The translations under genes and the position numbers were made by a program. A model generated the notes under the pieces. That model was not told the DNA's origin, did no database searches, and was given only the letters and a program-made list of their open reading frames with translations. A stretch of DNA of 58,712 bases from Nocardia salmonicida NBRC 13393 (GTDB lineage Bacteria > Actinomycetota > Actinomycetes > Mycobacteriales > Mycobacteriaceae): NCBI RefSeq assembly GCF_001613085.1, contig NZ_BDBR01000057.1, positions 1-58,712 of the forward strand. The letters run 5' to 3'. This document shows positions 8,549 through 16,559 of this stretch, piece after piece. How positions within the stretch are numbered: position 1 is the stretch's first letter; each line of letters opens with the position of its first letter.

Positions 8549-9339
8549 CGACGCTCACCGTCGACGGCGTGCTCACCGTCGCGAATATCCTCGGAGTTCA
8601 GGTACTTCCGCCCGTGCTCGCCGTCCGCAACACCCATCGGACACCTGGTCGGTTCGCGGCAGCGCGAGCGGCGACGCTGTCAGACCTGCGTGCCGACGGC
8701 GTGCTCGATGACGAGCACACCGTCGTCGACGACGACCTGGCCGCCGCGTTCGCCGTGCTCGCTCGCCCCGAACGCGCGCTCGTGCTGCGGCTGCGGCGCG
8801 CCAACGCGATGACCAGGGTGTGCCTGGCGCGGCGCGGGTTCGCCCACGCCATCGCGATCCGCGCGGGCGACGGTCTCGACGTGCGCTCGGTCTGGGGCGA
8901 TGAGGACCCGGTCGAACTCGCCAAACCCCTGGTCGGTGTGCTCGGTCGGTGCCCGCCGGCGGATGTGCCGACACTGACCGCGCCAACCGACGACCTGCGC
9001 GCCCGCTTCGATGATCCGGCAATCGACCACGCCGAAGCGGCCTACCACCTCGGGCTCTCCGAACGCGACGCCACCACGCTCGGACTCGCCCTGCGAGAGC
9101 GGACCGCACTCGGCGAACTGGTCTGCTACCACAACGGCGAGGGAACTACGGCGTGGGCAAGCCGGGCGCCCGCGACCGCCGCCGTCTACGACACCCCGGC
9201 CGGCCGCGTGATCGCCGGTGGCCGGATCGCCGAGGACGGGCGCGCGTGGACAACCCTCGCTCCCGGCAGCGACCGCCGCCTCGTGCAGGTGATCGCGGCG
9301 ATTATCGAGTCACTGCCCACCGGTCGGTGGATGCCGTGA
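8545..9339 (+). CDS. espG: EspG-family ESX secretion-associated chaperone (copy 3)
   Basis: A 264-aa protein starting at ATG 8545, overlapping the PPE stop by four bases. Its opening (TLTVDGVLTVANILGVQVLP) is diverged from copies 1 and 2, but the overall length, the mixed strand/helix pattern and the terminal segment (VQVIAAIIESLPTGRW) fit EspG. It most resembles the copies that accompany genuine PE/PPE pairs. Predicted to bind the tip of the PE-like/PPE heterodimer encoded just upstream and deliver it to the ESX motor. Confidence 0.75.
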   Translation: MTTLTVDGVLTVANILGVQVLPPVLAVRNTHRTPGRFAAARAATLSDLRADGVLDDEHTVVDDDLAAAFAVLARPERALVLRLRRANAMTRVCLARRGFAHAIAIRAGDGLDVRSVWGDEDPVELAKPLVGVLGRCPPADVPTLTAPTDDLRARFDDPAIDHAEAAYHLGLSERDATTLGLALRERTALGELVCYHNGEGTTAWASRAPATAAVYDTPAGRVIAGGRIAEDGRAWTTLAPGSDRRLVQVIAAIIESLPTGRWMP

Positions 9340-9419
9340 GTCGTCGCTGAATTATCCCCCCGATAACGTCCGGAGAATCTGCTCCGGCAATGTCACATCC
9401 CTCGATGAAAGGACCCCTG

Positions 9420-9737
9420 ATGGCCGGTCAAGATGCTGTGCATCTCGATTTCGCGACTTTCCAGAAGCACGCGAATGAATACGCCGCGGTGATAGCCCCG
9501 ATCGACAAATCGGTCGACGGTCTTTTCGACGCGGTGCAGGATGCGAAGCCGAAGTGGGAAGGTAGCGCCCAAATAGCGTTCGAGAAGGCCGCCAACCTGT
9601 TGCAAGATCGGATTCGCGACGTCAACAAGGATCTCGGACTTGTTTCCGAAGCGCTGATGGCAGGCGAGAAAAAGGTCGCAGCCGCCGATGACGAGAGCAT
9701 GGACGGCTTCACGACGCTGAGCGTCAACTACAACTAG
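9420..9737 (+). CDS. esx: WXG100-family protein (EsxB/EsxA type), first of pair
   Basis: A 105-aa helical-hairpin protein with W46-E47-G48 at the expected central turn. I chose ATG 9420, preceded by AAAGGA at 9408-9413; in-frame ATGs at 9390 and 9405 lack a comparable site. WXG100 proteins form antiparallel four-helix heterodimers exported by ESX machines. No C-terminal YxxxD/E is obvious. The gene is 14 bases upstream of a second WXG100 gene, so the two are the probable heterodimer and the closing pair of this cluster. Confidence 0.88.
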   Translation: MAGQDAVHLDFATFQKHANEYAAVIAPIDKSVDGLFDAVQDAKPKWEGSAQIAFEKAANLLQDRIRDVNKDLGLVSEALMAGEKKVAAADDESMDGFTTLSVNYN

Positions 9738-9751
9738 AACGGAACGAGTAC

Positions 9752-10045
9752 ATGCTTTATGATCCCGCGGGTGTCCAAGTCCTGATCGCCGACCTCGGAA
9801 AGTACGAAACCAGTATCACCGAGGAGCAGCAGAAAGCCATCGCCGCAGAAAAGTCCTTGACCGGCATCGCCTGGCAGGGTGGCGCCGACGGCGGCGCTGC
9901 CGCGTTCAAGCACGCACACGTCAAGTTGATGGGGGATATGGACGACCTGTTGATCAACCTCAAGAACCTCAAGGGCGCCGTCGAGAAGGCGCTCGCGCAC
10001 GCGCAGGCCACCGACGGCTCGGTCGCCGACGACTTCTACTTCTAG
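9752..10045 (+). CDS. esx: WXG100-family protein (EsxA/EsxB type), second of pair
   Basis: A 97-aa helical-hairpin protein with W41-Q42-G43 at the turn and a C-terminal tail ending DDFYF. Size and motif position are typical for EsxA/CFP-10-like proteins. It is the last gene of the plus-strand cluster and is followed after 11 bases by a strong hairpin. Likely co-secreted as a heterodimer with the 9420 product. Confidence 0.88.
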   Translation: MLYDPAGVQVLIADLGKYETSITEEQQKAIAAEKSLTGIAWQGGADGGAAAFKHAHVKLMGDMDDLLINLKNLKGAVEKALAHAQATDGSVADDFYF

Positions 10046-10056
10046 CCGTCGATCAG

Positions 10057-10102
10057 CAACGACATGGGCCCGTCGCCAAGTGGCGACGGGCCCATGTCGT
10101 TG
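10057..10102. terminator. Perfect 21-bp hairpin between convergent esx and eccE genes
   Basis: Left arm 10057-10077 is exactly complementary to right arm 10082-10102, with a four-base loop (AAGT). It starts 11 bases after the esx stop and ends directly at the eccE stop codon (10103-10105), so it serves both convergent transcripts. There is no long T-run on either side, which is common for actinobacterial terminators. Confidence 0.85.
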
Positions 10103-11809
10103 TCACACCGCGGCCAAGGTCGGCTCGCTTTCCGCCCGCTCGCTTTCCGCTTCGGCTCGGGTCTCGGGCGGAGTCAGATAGGCGGCTTCGGCTGCGATCG
10201 AGACGACCGCGACGGTGAGTTCCTCGCCCTGCGTGCGCACCCGAACCGTGGTCGGGTCGGTCGCGTCCTCGATCAGGACAACGTCGGCTCCGAGCAGCGC
10301 CGACGGTGCCTCGATGGCTGCTCGCACGTGTACGGCGGTCGCTTCGGAAACCTGGCCGGTCGAGGCGACACCGTCGTAGACGATCATCGTCGCCGCCGCG
10401 GTGTGCTGGGCGCTGCCCGGCGAGGAGACCGCGAGGGCGGTGGGGGTGCCGACCGCGTCGACCAGGTAGGCCCAGTCCGCCGGTCGCGAGCTGTGCACGA
10501 TCACCTGGGCGCCGACGGCGACCGCGCGCAACACCATGAGCATGGCGAGCCGGCGGCTGCCGACGATCTCCACGCGCCGGATATCGGGGCCGAACAGCGG
10601 CACCGCGACACCGAGTCCCTCGCGCGTCGCACCGATGACCTGACCCGACCCGGCCGCGGCGACCGTGAACTCGGCCAGTTGCTGCGGCGTCGTGCGCAGG
10701 AGATCCGCGGCTTCCAGCTGGCCGCCGTCGAGCAGCACCTGACGCTGGCAGCCGCGCAGCGCCCGCAGGCCGAGCGCGCGGGGCGTGCCGTCGTCGTCGT
10801 GGTGGCCGGTGCCGGCCAGGTCCCGCCGGACAAGTGCCGACACCGCGACCGAGCTCGCACGCGAGCCGGGTGCGGTCGCCGCCGTCGGCGTGAGTCGAAC
10901 TCGGGTGAGCACCGATTTGGCAGGCAACCGCCACACCGCGCCGAGGGTCGTGGCGTTCAGGCGGTCGGGGGCGAGACCGAAACCGGCGAGCTCGAAGCCG
11001 TTCGTCCGTAGCGTGCGCCAGCTCTCGACCCACTCCCGCGGCGCGATGTCGTGGAACATCACGGACTCTGCTGTAGTGAGTTCGGCGGCGGTCAACGCGG
11101 TGACGCGCACCCGCTGACTCGCCAGGCGCGCGGCGACCCGGCGGGTCGCGACAAGCGCGGTCCGGACCGTGCCCTCCTGGCCGCTGCCGCGGATGTCGAT
11201 CGCCTCGACATTGTCGAGCGGGTCGAAACGCAGGACAAGCCATACGGTTTGGGTCGCGGCAGCGGGCAGCGGACCGAGCAGGCGTTCGTAGAGCCGGACC
11301 ACATCGTCCGGGCCCTTGGTGCGCATCCCGAGGGTGACAACGTCGATGGCGGCGAGGCGGATATCGAACTGGGCGAGGCAATCGGCGGCATCGGCGAGCG
11401 AGAGCGTGACCCCGCTGCTCGGCCCGTCGGTCGCGAGCAGCGTCGGCGTGACCGTTGTCCGGTCGAGCGCGAGCATGGTGATCAGGTGCGTGCCGTCCCA
11501 ACGCATGCCGCACTGCGCGCCGGCCGAGTCGGGAACGGCGATATCGAACGGCTCGGCCGGGGGCACCGGCACCGCTCCTCGGCGATTTCGCAACCAGAGG
11601 TCGATGCGCATGTGGAGAATTCGCCAAATATTCGTTTGGTGAATTCTTGTCGCACCGAGCGCGGCGATTGCTGTGCCGAGCGCAACAGCCGACCACAGCG
11701 GTGCGCGTAAACTGATTGCCCCGGTCGCGGCTACCGTGCCGGCGCCCATTGCCGGTAGTACAACGGCCAATGGCAGGCGTGGAATCATGGGCGGTATCTC
11801 GTTATTCAC
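10103..11809 (-). CDS. eccE: Type VII secretion protein EccE
   Basis: A 568-aa protein. Two closely spaced membrane segments lie near the N-terminus (about residues 11-32 and 37-56), followed by a long soluble region with the RIHQTNIWRIL-type motif typical of EccE. EccE is the peripheral inner-membrane subunit of the ESX pore with EccB, EccC and EccD (family knowledge). Start: GTG at 11809 with a GGAG roughly ten bases upstream; an ATG at 11788 (seven codons in) is an alternative. It is divergent from eccB over a 109-base spacer and ends in the shared hairpin terminator. A 12-bp inverted repeat lies inside the coding region (11617-11646). Confidence 0.88.
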   Translation of the reverse strand: MNNEIPPMIPRLPLAVVLPAMGAGTVAATGAISLRAPLWSAVALGTAIAALGATRIHQTNIWRILHMRIDLWLRNRRGAVPVPPAEPFDIAVPDSAGAQCGMRWDGTHLITMLALDRTTVTPTLLATDGPSSGVTLSLADAADCLAQFDIRLAAIDVVTLGMRTKGPDDVVRLYERLLGPLPAAATQTVWLVLRFDPLDNVEAIDIRGSGQEGTVRTALVATRRVAARLASQRVRVTALTAAELTTAESVMFHDIAPREWVESWRTLRTNGFELAGFGLAPDRLNATTLGAVWRLPAKSVLTRVRLTPTAATAPGSRASSVAVSALVRRDLAGTGHHDDDGTPRALGLRALRGCQRQVLLDGGQLEAADLLRTTPQQLAEFTVAAAGSGQVIGATREGLGVAVPLFGPDIRRVEIVGSRRLAMLMVLRAVAVGAQVIVHSSRPADWAYLVDAVGTPTALAVSSPGSAQHTAAATMIVYDGVASTGQVSEATAVHVRAAIEAPSALLGADVVLIEDATDPTTVRVRTQGEELTVAVVSIAAEAAYLTPPETRAEAESERAESEPTLAAV

Positions 11810-11918
11810 TCTCGGTCATCTCCAATCGCACGCGTCCTTGTGGTGCGGTAGCCTCCCACAGGTCGATCAAAAGTGCGGGTTCACGCACACACTGTTCACG
11901 CGCGTAGAGGAATTGCTC
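11810..11918. promoter_or_regulatory. Divergent eccE/eccB intergenic region
   Basis: This 109-base spacer separates the divergent starts of eccE and eccB and must hold both promoters unless one lies inside coding sequence. The AGAGG ribosome binding site of eccB is at 11906-11910, eight bases from its ATG. I see no clear -35/-10 pair. Confidence 0.5.
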
Positions 11919-13328
11919 ATGCCCGCACAATTGACAACCCGCGCTCAGGTAAACGGCTATCGCTTTTTGCTGCAGCGTTTCGAACACGCGCTCGTGCGCC
12001 GAGACGTGCGCATGTTGCACGACCCGATGCGCGTGCAATTCCGTTCGCTGATGACCGGGTTCGTGCTCGCGATCCTGGTCACCGCCGGATGCGCGGTGCT
12101 CGCCTTCCTGCGTCCGCAGGGGCAGGTCGGCGATGCGAAGATTCTGCTCGGGTCGGGCAGCGGCGCGGTCTACGTTGTTGTCGACAAGACGCTGCATCCG
12201 GTGCTGAATCTCGCCTCGGCGCGGCTGATCACCCAGAGCGACGAGGCGCCGACCTCGGTCAAGGACACCAAGCTGACCTCGATGCCGCGCGGTCCGCTGC
12301 TCGGAATTCCCGGCGCGCCATCGGCTCTGCCGGGTCCTCGCGATCGCGATAGTTCGGCATGGACGGTGTGCGAGGACTCGATCGACGGCTTGCGGACAAC
12401 GGTGCTCGACGGCACGCCGCGCTTGGGATCTCAGGTCCGTGCCGCGGCGGCCGACGAGGCGCTGCTTGTGACACGGGACGGCGCGACCTACCTGATCTAC
12501 GAGGGCAAACGCGCCCGCGTCGACATGAACAGCGATGCGATGGTCGCCACCCTCGGTCTGCGCGGTGTCCGCCAACGCCCGGTCGGGACGAGTCTGCTCA
12601 ACGCGACGGTCGCCGTGCCGGACCTGGCCGTGCCGATCGTGCCGGGTGCGGGCGGCCCGAGTCGGGTACGCAACGGGAACTTCGTTGTCGGCACGGTGCT
12701 TCGGGTCGAGACGGTGACCGGGTCGCAATCCTACGTCGTGCTCGCCGAGGGGGTGCAGAAGGTCAGCGAGTTCACCGCTGAGCTGCTGCGAAGTGCGGAT
12801 TCGATGGGGCACAACATGATTCCGCTTGTCGCGCCGGACGCCATCGGCGGTTTGCCGGTGCTCGATGTGCTGCCGGTCGGGCAGTTTCCCGCGAAGACCC
12901 CGACCGTGGTGTCCACCGACACCGACCCGATCGCCTGCGCAGCGTGGTCGCGCACAGGCGAGGCGCAGGCCGCGCGACTGAATGTGCTCGTCGGGCGGGC
13001 ACTTCCGCTCGACGCGGCCGCCGCGCCGGTGGCCACGGTCTCCGGTGAGGGCGCCCGATCGGTCTATTTGCCCACGGGCACCGGCGAATTCGTGCAGGCC
13101 ACCGGGATCGAGCCCGACAGCACGCGCCGGGACGCGCTGTTCTACGTCACCGATACCGGTGTCCGTTTCGGCATCCCCGACACCGCGACGGCCACCGTGC
13201 TCGGGCTCGGCAAACCCAAACTCGTGCCATGGCAGTTCATCGGTCAACTGCCTGCCGGGCCGATGCTGGAGCGATCGGCCGCGCTCGTCGCCCGCGACAT
13301 CGTCCGTGCTGATGGCAATGTCCCGTGA
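11919..13328 (+). CDS. eccB: Type VII secretion protein EccB
   Basis: A 469-aa protein starting at ATG 11919; upstream in-frame codons have no ribosome site and are not EccB-like. It opens with the signature MPAQLTTRAQVNGYRFLLQR, then HALVRRDVRMLHDPMR, one transmembrane helix (about residues 44-65) and a large exported domain. C151 and C340 are a conserved pair that probably forms the known EccB disulfide. EccB is an inner-membrane subunit whose extracytoplasmic domain oligomerises above the ESX pore. Length agrees with the family. The genes for EccA, EccC, EccD and the mycosin are not in this window. Confidence 0.95.
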   Translation: MPAQLTTRAQVNGYRFLLQRFEHALVRRDVRMLHDPMRVQFRSLMTGFVLAILVTAGCAVLAFLRPQGQVGDAKILLGSGSGAVYVVVDKTLHPVLNLASARLITQSDEAPTSVKDTKLTSMPRGPLLGIPGAPSALPGPRDRDSSAWTVCEDSIDGLRTTVLDGTPRLGSQVRAAAADEALLVTRDGATYLIYEGKRARVDMNSDAMVATLGLRGVRQRPVGTSLLNATVAVPDLAVPIVPGAGGPSRVRNGNFVVGTVLRVETVTGSQSYVVLAEGVQKVSEFTAELLRSADSMGHNMIPLVAPDAIGGLPVLDVLPVGQFPAKTPTVVSTDTDPIACAAWSRTGEAQAARLNVLVGRALPLDAAAAPVATVSGEGARSVYLPTGTGEFVQATGIEPDSTRRDALFYVTDTGVRFGIPDTATATVLGLGKPKLVPWQFIGQLPAGPMLERSAALVARDIVRADGNVP

Positions 13329-13431
13329 ATCCAGTGACTGGCAGATGAACGTCGGGTGCGCCGATTCCGGCTCGACTCGCCCGTCCCGGTCGGGCTCAGT
13401 ACGGTCGCCTCACCCGAGATAAGGAGCGGAT

Positions 13432-14478
13432 ATGCCACGGCTACTCGGCAAACACGCCGACGGGACCATAGTGGTCGCTGTCGGCGGCACCTGTGTGACC
13501 ATCGCCCCCGGCGCCGTCGATGCGACCGGCAGATGCGCGACCGACGCGAACGACCTACATGTCAGCCTCGGCAGCACGGCGGCGGCCGAACCACGGTTCC
13601 TCGCCACCGACGAAGTGCTGCCCGACGGGCTGCTCTCGACCGACCAGATCGCAGCCGCCCTGGCCTGGGAGGTCAGTTTCGTCGGGGAGCTCAGTGCCGC
13701 CGAAGCCGAGCTCTACCTGCGGTATCGCCCGAACACCGGCGATCCCTATCCCGACTTGTCAGTCGTCGAGGCGCCTGATCAGCCGTTCTCGCTCGGTGGG
13801 TTGATCGCGCAGGAGGCCGCACCCGCGACGGCCGAGCCTGCCGACGCCGAAGCTGAGCCGACGCTGGTCGTGCAACTGTGCGCGTCGATGATCTACATCG
13901 ATGACCTCGCCGACCCGCAGTTGATCGTCGACGCGGCCGACGACCTGATCGACCGGGTCAGCTACGCCGCGACGGTCGAGCAGTTCTATCCCGCGCTGGC
14001 GCACGCGGTGGCCGCGGGCGCGCTGCCGGTCACGACCGTCGAGCTCGCGGGCGGGTTCACCGAGGAGCGGATCCTCGACTTCCTCGGCCGACTCGTCGCC
14101 GAACTCGACCGCCGCCGACCCTGGCTCGACCCGGCGCTTGTCTCGATCGATCCACGACAGTGGCCATCGCTCGGCGCGAGCACACCCATCGGCTGGGTCG
14201 ACATCACCATCACCGACCTGGAGTGGGCGGTGAAGGCGCCCTTCGCCGATGTCGCCGAGGACGACCAGCCGCTGCTCGTGCTGCGGATGCGCGATGGTCA
14301 GCTGGTCGCGCTCGTCGGTGAGCCCGAGCCGTACCCGACGCGGTTCCTCGTGTTGTTACCTGACCTGGCCGGGCAGCGCCCGGCCGGTGATGTCGTCGAC
14401 TACCTGGCTCGCTACGCCGGGTTGCGCGTCGAGTCCGACGGACTCGCGCAGGCGTTGGCCGAGGTGCGCGCGTCGTGA
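13432..14478 (+). CDS. Hypothetical ESX-cluster protein (unknown function)
   Basis: A 348-aa acidic protein with an AAGGAG ribosome site (from 13421) before ATG 13432. I do not recognise it. The first ~100 residues are strand-rich; an Ala/Glu-rich linker (about 125-145) precedes a second mixed alpha/beta half. No signal peptide, membrane segment or catalytic motif is visible. It lies 103 bases after eccB and overlaps the following YbaB-like gene by four bases (GTGA), so it is presumably part of the eccB operon and may be a cytosolic accessory of this ESX system. Confidence 0.7.
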   Translation: MPRLLGKHADGTIVVAVGGTCVTIAPGAVDATGRCATDANDLHVSLGSTAAAEPRFLATDEVLPDGLLSTDQIAAALAWEVSFVGELSAAEAELYLRYRPNTGDPYPDLSVVEAPDQPFSLGGLIAQEAAPATAEPADAEAEPTLVVQLCASMIYIDDLADPQLIVDAADDLIDRVSYAATVEQFYPALAHAVAAGALPVTTVELAGGFTEERILDFLGRLVAELDRRRPWLDPALVSIDPRQWPSLGASTPIGWVDITITDLEWAVKAPFADVAEDDQPLLVLRMRDGQLVALVGEPEPYPTRFLVLLPDLAGQRPAGDVVDYLARYAGLRVESDGLAQALAEVRAS

Positions 14479-14933
14479 TCCGGCCGGAGAACAACCGCGC
14501 CGCCGCCGAGGCGGCCGACCTGATCGACTCGGTCACCGAGACCCTTGGCCGAATGGCGGGAATACGTGGTGCCGCAGCGGCATTGACCGCGACCGCCTCG
14601 GCCGAACACGGCCGAATCACGGTGACGGTCAACTCGTCCGGGTCGATCATCGAGACGGTCTATGCCGACGAACTCCGCGGTGTGAGCTTCGGCCAGGTCG
14701 CCAAAGCGACGGTGAAGGCCGCGCAGGCAGCGGCGGCCGAGGTCGAGACCAAGAAGGCCCAGTTGCTCGCTCCACTGACCGCGCGCATGAACGGCATGCC
14801 GCAGATCACCGACCGGTTCCCCGATCTGGCCGCCCTCCGCGCGCACATGCCGCAACCACTGCGCGCGCCGCTGACCGCACCGTCGACCAACGCCGAACAA
14901 CCCAACGACCGACACCGGATTCTGGATCGCTGA
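14475..14933 (+). CDS. YbaB/EbfC-family protein (resembles first half of the fused protein at 1488)
   Basis: A 152-aa protein starting with GTG at 14475 inside the stop of the preceding gene. It has the YbaB pattern: an N-terminal helix, strands around GRITVTVNSSGSIIETVY, a long Ala-rich helix, and a Pro-rich tail of about 50 residues. The core and tail (helix ending in LLAPL, then MPQITDRFPDL) align with residues 10-110 of the fused protein at 1488 (LLAPL, then LPKLSDLVDWL). Likely an ESX-associated EspL-like partner. Confidence 0.7.
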   Translation: MIRPENNRAAAEAADLIDSVTETLGRMAGIRGAAAALTATASAEHGRITVTVNSSGSIIETVYADELRGVSFGQVAKATVKAAQAAAAEVETKKAQLLAPLTARMNGMPQITDRFPDLAALRAHMPQPLRAPLTAPSTNAEQPNDRHRILDR

Positions 14934-14962
14934 CCCCGATCTGTGCCGAAAGGAGCCTGCGC

Positions 14963-15316
14963 GTGGACGATTTCGCCAAGGCGGTCACCGACTTTCAAGC
15001 GAAGATGGCCGACCTCACCCGAATTCAGGAAGAACGCACCCAACTCGTCGGCGTCGGCACCGCGAGCCGTCGGCGGGTTCGGGTGACGGTGAACGCCGAC
15101 GGGATCGCCGTCGACATCACGTTCGCCGGCGACATCGGCGCGCTCGGTTTCGCCGAGATCGCGGCCGCCGTCACCGAGGCATCGCGCGCAGCGGTGCTCG
15201 ACGTGGCCGGGAAGTCGACCGCGCTGATGGGCGCGACCATCCTCGAACAGCAAGCGCCGCCGCCGATGGACGATCTGCTCGCGACCATCAGGGGTCTGCG
15301 AGACCAGTTGGGCTAG
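14963..15316 (+). CDS. YbaB/EbfC-family protein (resembles second half of the fused protein at 1488)
   Basis: A 117-aa protein starting at GTG 14963 with AAAGGAG at 14949-14954; the longer open frame upstream is a shadow. YbaB-like strands (RVRVTVNADGIAVDITF) and helix, ending with MDDLLATIRGLRDQLG. The end resembles that of the fused protein (AMVAELNLFRDQLR), which makes the pair 14475/14963 look like the split version of it. Convergent with the minus-strand gene ending at 15336. Confidence 0.7.
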   Translation: MDDFAKAVTDFQAKMADLTRIQEERTQLVGVGTASRRRVRVTVNADGIAVDITFAGDIGALGFAEIAAAVTEASRAAVLDVAGKSTALMGATILEQQAPPPMDDLLATIRGLRDQLG

Positions 15317-15335
15317 TCCGGAATTGGTGTCGGCC

Positions 15336-16559
15336 TCAGAGGGTGACACCGGCCAGCGCGAGTTGGCCCCACGCGGTGTCGGTCTCGGCATCGGGAGTGG
15401 TGTCGAAGGCGGCGCGACCGATCTCGCGGGTCACCGTGCCGAACTCGGCCGCCTCGACCAACGTCGCGACCGCTGATCGAATCGCTGTCGGGCCGAGGAC
15501 GGCGCACACGATATCGACGACCGTGCGCGGGGTCCACATACCGGGAATCGCTGGGCCGATGGTCGTGGGGTCCGGTGACTGGCCGCACGCCCACCCGGAG
15601 CCGTCCCACCAGTAGCAGAACGACATCTCGCCGGTGAGCGCGCGTGGATTGAGCACGCTCAGGTCGAGCCAGTCCGGGGCGCCGGCGAAGAATCGGGGCA
15701 TGGCATGGCCACTGTGGTAGGCGTCGTCGAGTTCTCGCGCGTTCCACAGCCCGCCCGAAAGCACCGCACGGCCGCGTGGCAGGAGTGAGAGTGTCGCGCC
15801 TCCGCCGTCGGTCGCCTCGAAAACCGCTGATGAGCCGAGAATCCTTGGGCCCCATTCGCTGCCGACCGTGACTGCGGCGGCCGCGAGCACGCTCCAACGC
15901 GCGAAAAGGGTCGTCGGTTCGAGGAACCGGACCGCCGTCGCGACCGCCGCCGGGTCAGCGCGGGCGGCTGCCAGGGTCGATCCCACTCGCCACCCGTTGT
16001 CGACGGCCAGGTGGGCGGCCAACCAAACCGGCAGCCGCTCACGCGGGTAGACCGCGAGATCGGCGCGGTAGGCCGCGGCAGGCAGCAGGCGTTCGGGCGG
16101 GAAAGGGTGTTCGCCGTAGCCGAAGTCGTAGGTGGTCATGGCTGAGTTGTCGCGTTCGATGGCCGCGTACCACCAGGGGTAGGTCCGCAGATCGATGGTC
16201 GCCAGCCGCAGGACCTGGATCAATTCGATGGCCTCGGTGGGTATTTCGACCTGGACCGCACGGTTGTCGGCGGCGGTGAAGATCGCGTCGGCGGTGATCG
16301 TGGTGGTGGTGACCGAGGTGCTGATGTGCAGCGATCGCCACTGTGGGGGACCGGCGGCGATCACGATGTCGGTGATCGACGTGGTGAGTCGTGTCGCGGT
16401 ACGGCGCGCGTCGGCGATGGGATCGGACGGGGCCGTCGCGACCGGTTCCGCGCGCAAGGTGAAGGCGAAGTCAGGGTCAGCAGTCGGGTTCGGGCGGTTG
16501 GTCGGGCTCGGGGTCTGGATGCTCGTCGTCGTCGGTTGGGAGTGGCGCGGGTTGTGCAT
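15336..16559 (-). CDS. Candidate immunity protein (YezG-like pattern) of the adjacent toxin locus
   Basis: A 407-aa protein. After a Thr/Pro-rich N-terminus there are two similar parts. The first carries YDFGYGEHPFPPERLLP followed by Y-R-A-D-L-A-V-Y-P-R, with Pro-x-Trp-Leu shortly after; the second carries FFAGAPDWLDL and FCYWWDGSGW. This Tyr-x-x-Asp-Leu-x-x-Tyr/Phe-Pro-Arg pattern reminds me of YezG/DUF600-type immunity proteins. It is the last gene of the locus and overlaps the upstream toxin-like gene by 83 bases (16477-16559), so its true start may be a later codon. The immunity role is inference from position and pattern. Confidence 0.45.
   Translation of the reverse strand: MHNPRHSQPTTTSIQTPSPTNRPNPTADPDFAFTLRAEPVATAPSDPIADARRTATRLTTSITDIVIAAGPPQWRSLHISTSVTTTTITADAIFTAADNRAVQVEIPTEAIELIQVLRLATIDLRTYPWWYAAIERDNSAMTTYDFGYGEHPFPPERLLPAAAYRADLAVYPRERLPVWLAAHLAVDNGWRVGSTLAAARADPAAVATAVRFLEPTTLFARWSVLAAAAVTVGSEWGPRILGSSAVFEATDGGGATLSLLPRGRAVLSGGLWNARELDDAYHSGHAMPRFFAGAPDWLDLSVLNPRALTGEMSFCYWWDGSGWACGQSPDPTTIGPAIPGMWTPRTVVDIVCAVLGPTAIRSAVATLVEAAEFGTVTREIGRAAFDTTPDAETDTAWGQLALAGVTL

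Noticed and set aside
9390..9419. Longer N-terminus for the first WXG100 gene
   Set aside because: The ATG at 9420 has an AAAGGA ribosome site at the right distance and gives the standard ~105-aa length.
15326..15350. Possible terminator hairpin between 14963 and the minus-strand gene
   Set aside because: The stem is only six base pairs with a long loop and overlaps a coding end; too weak to list.
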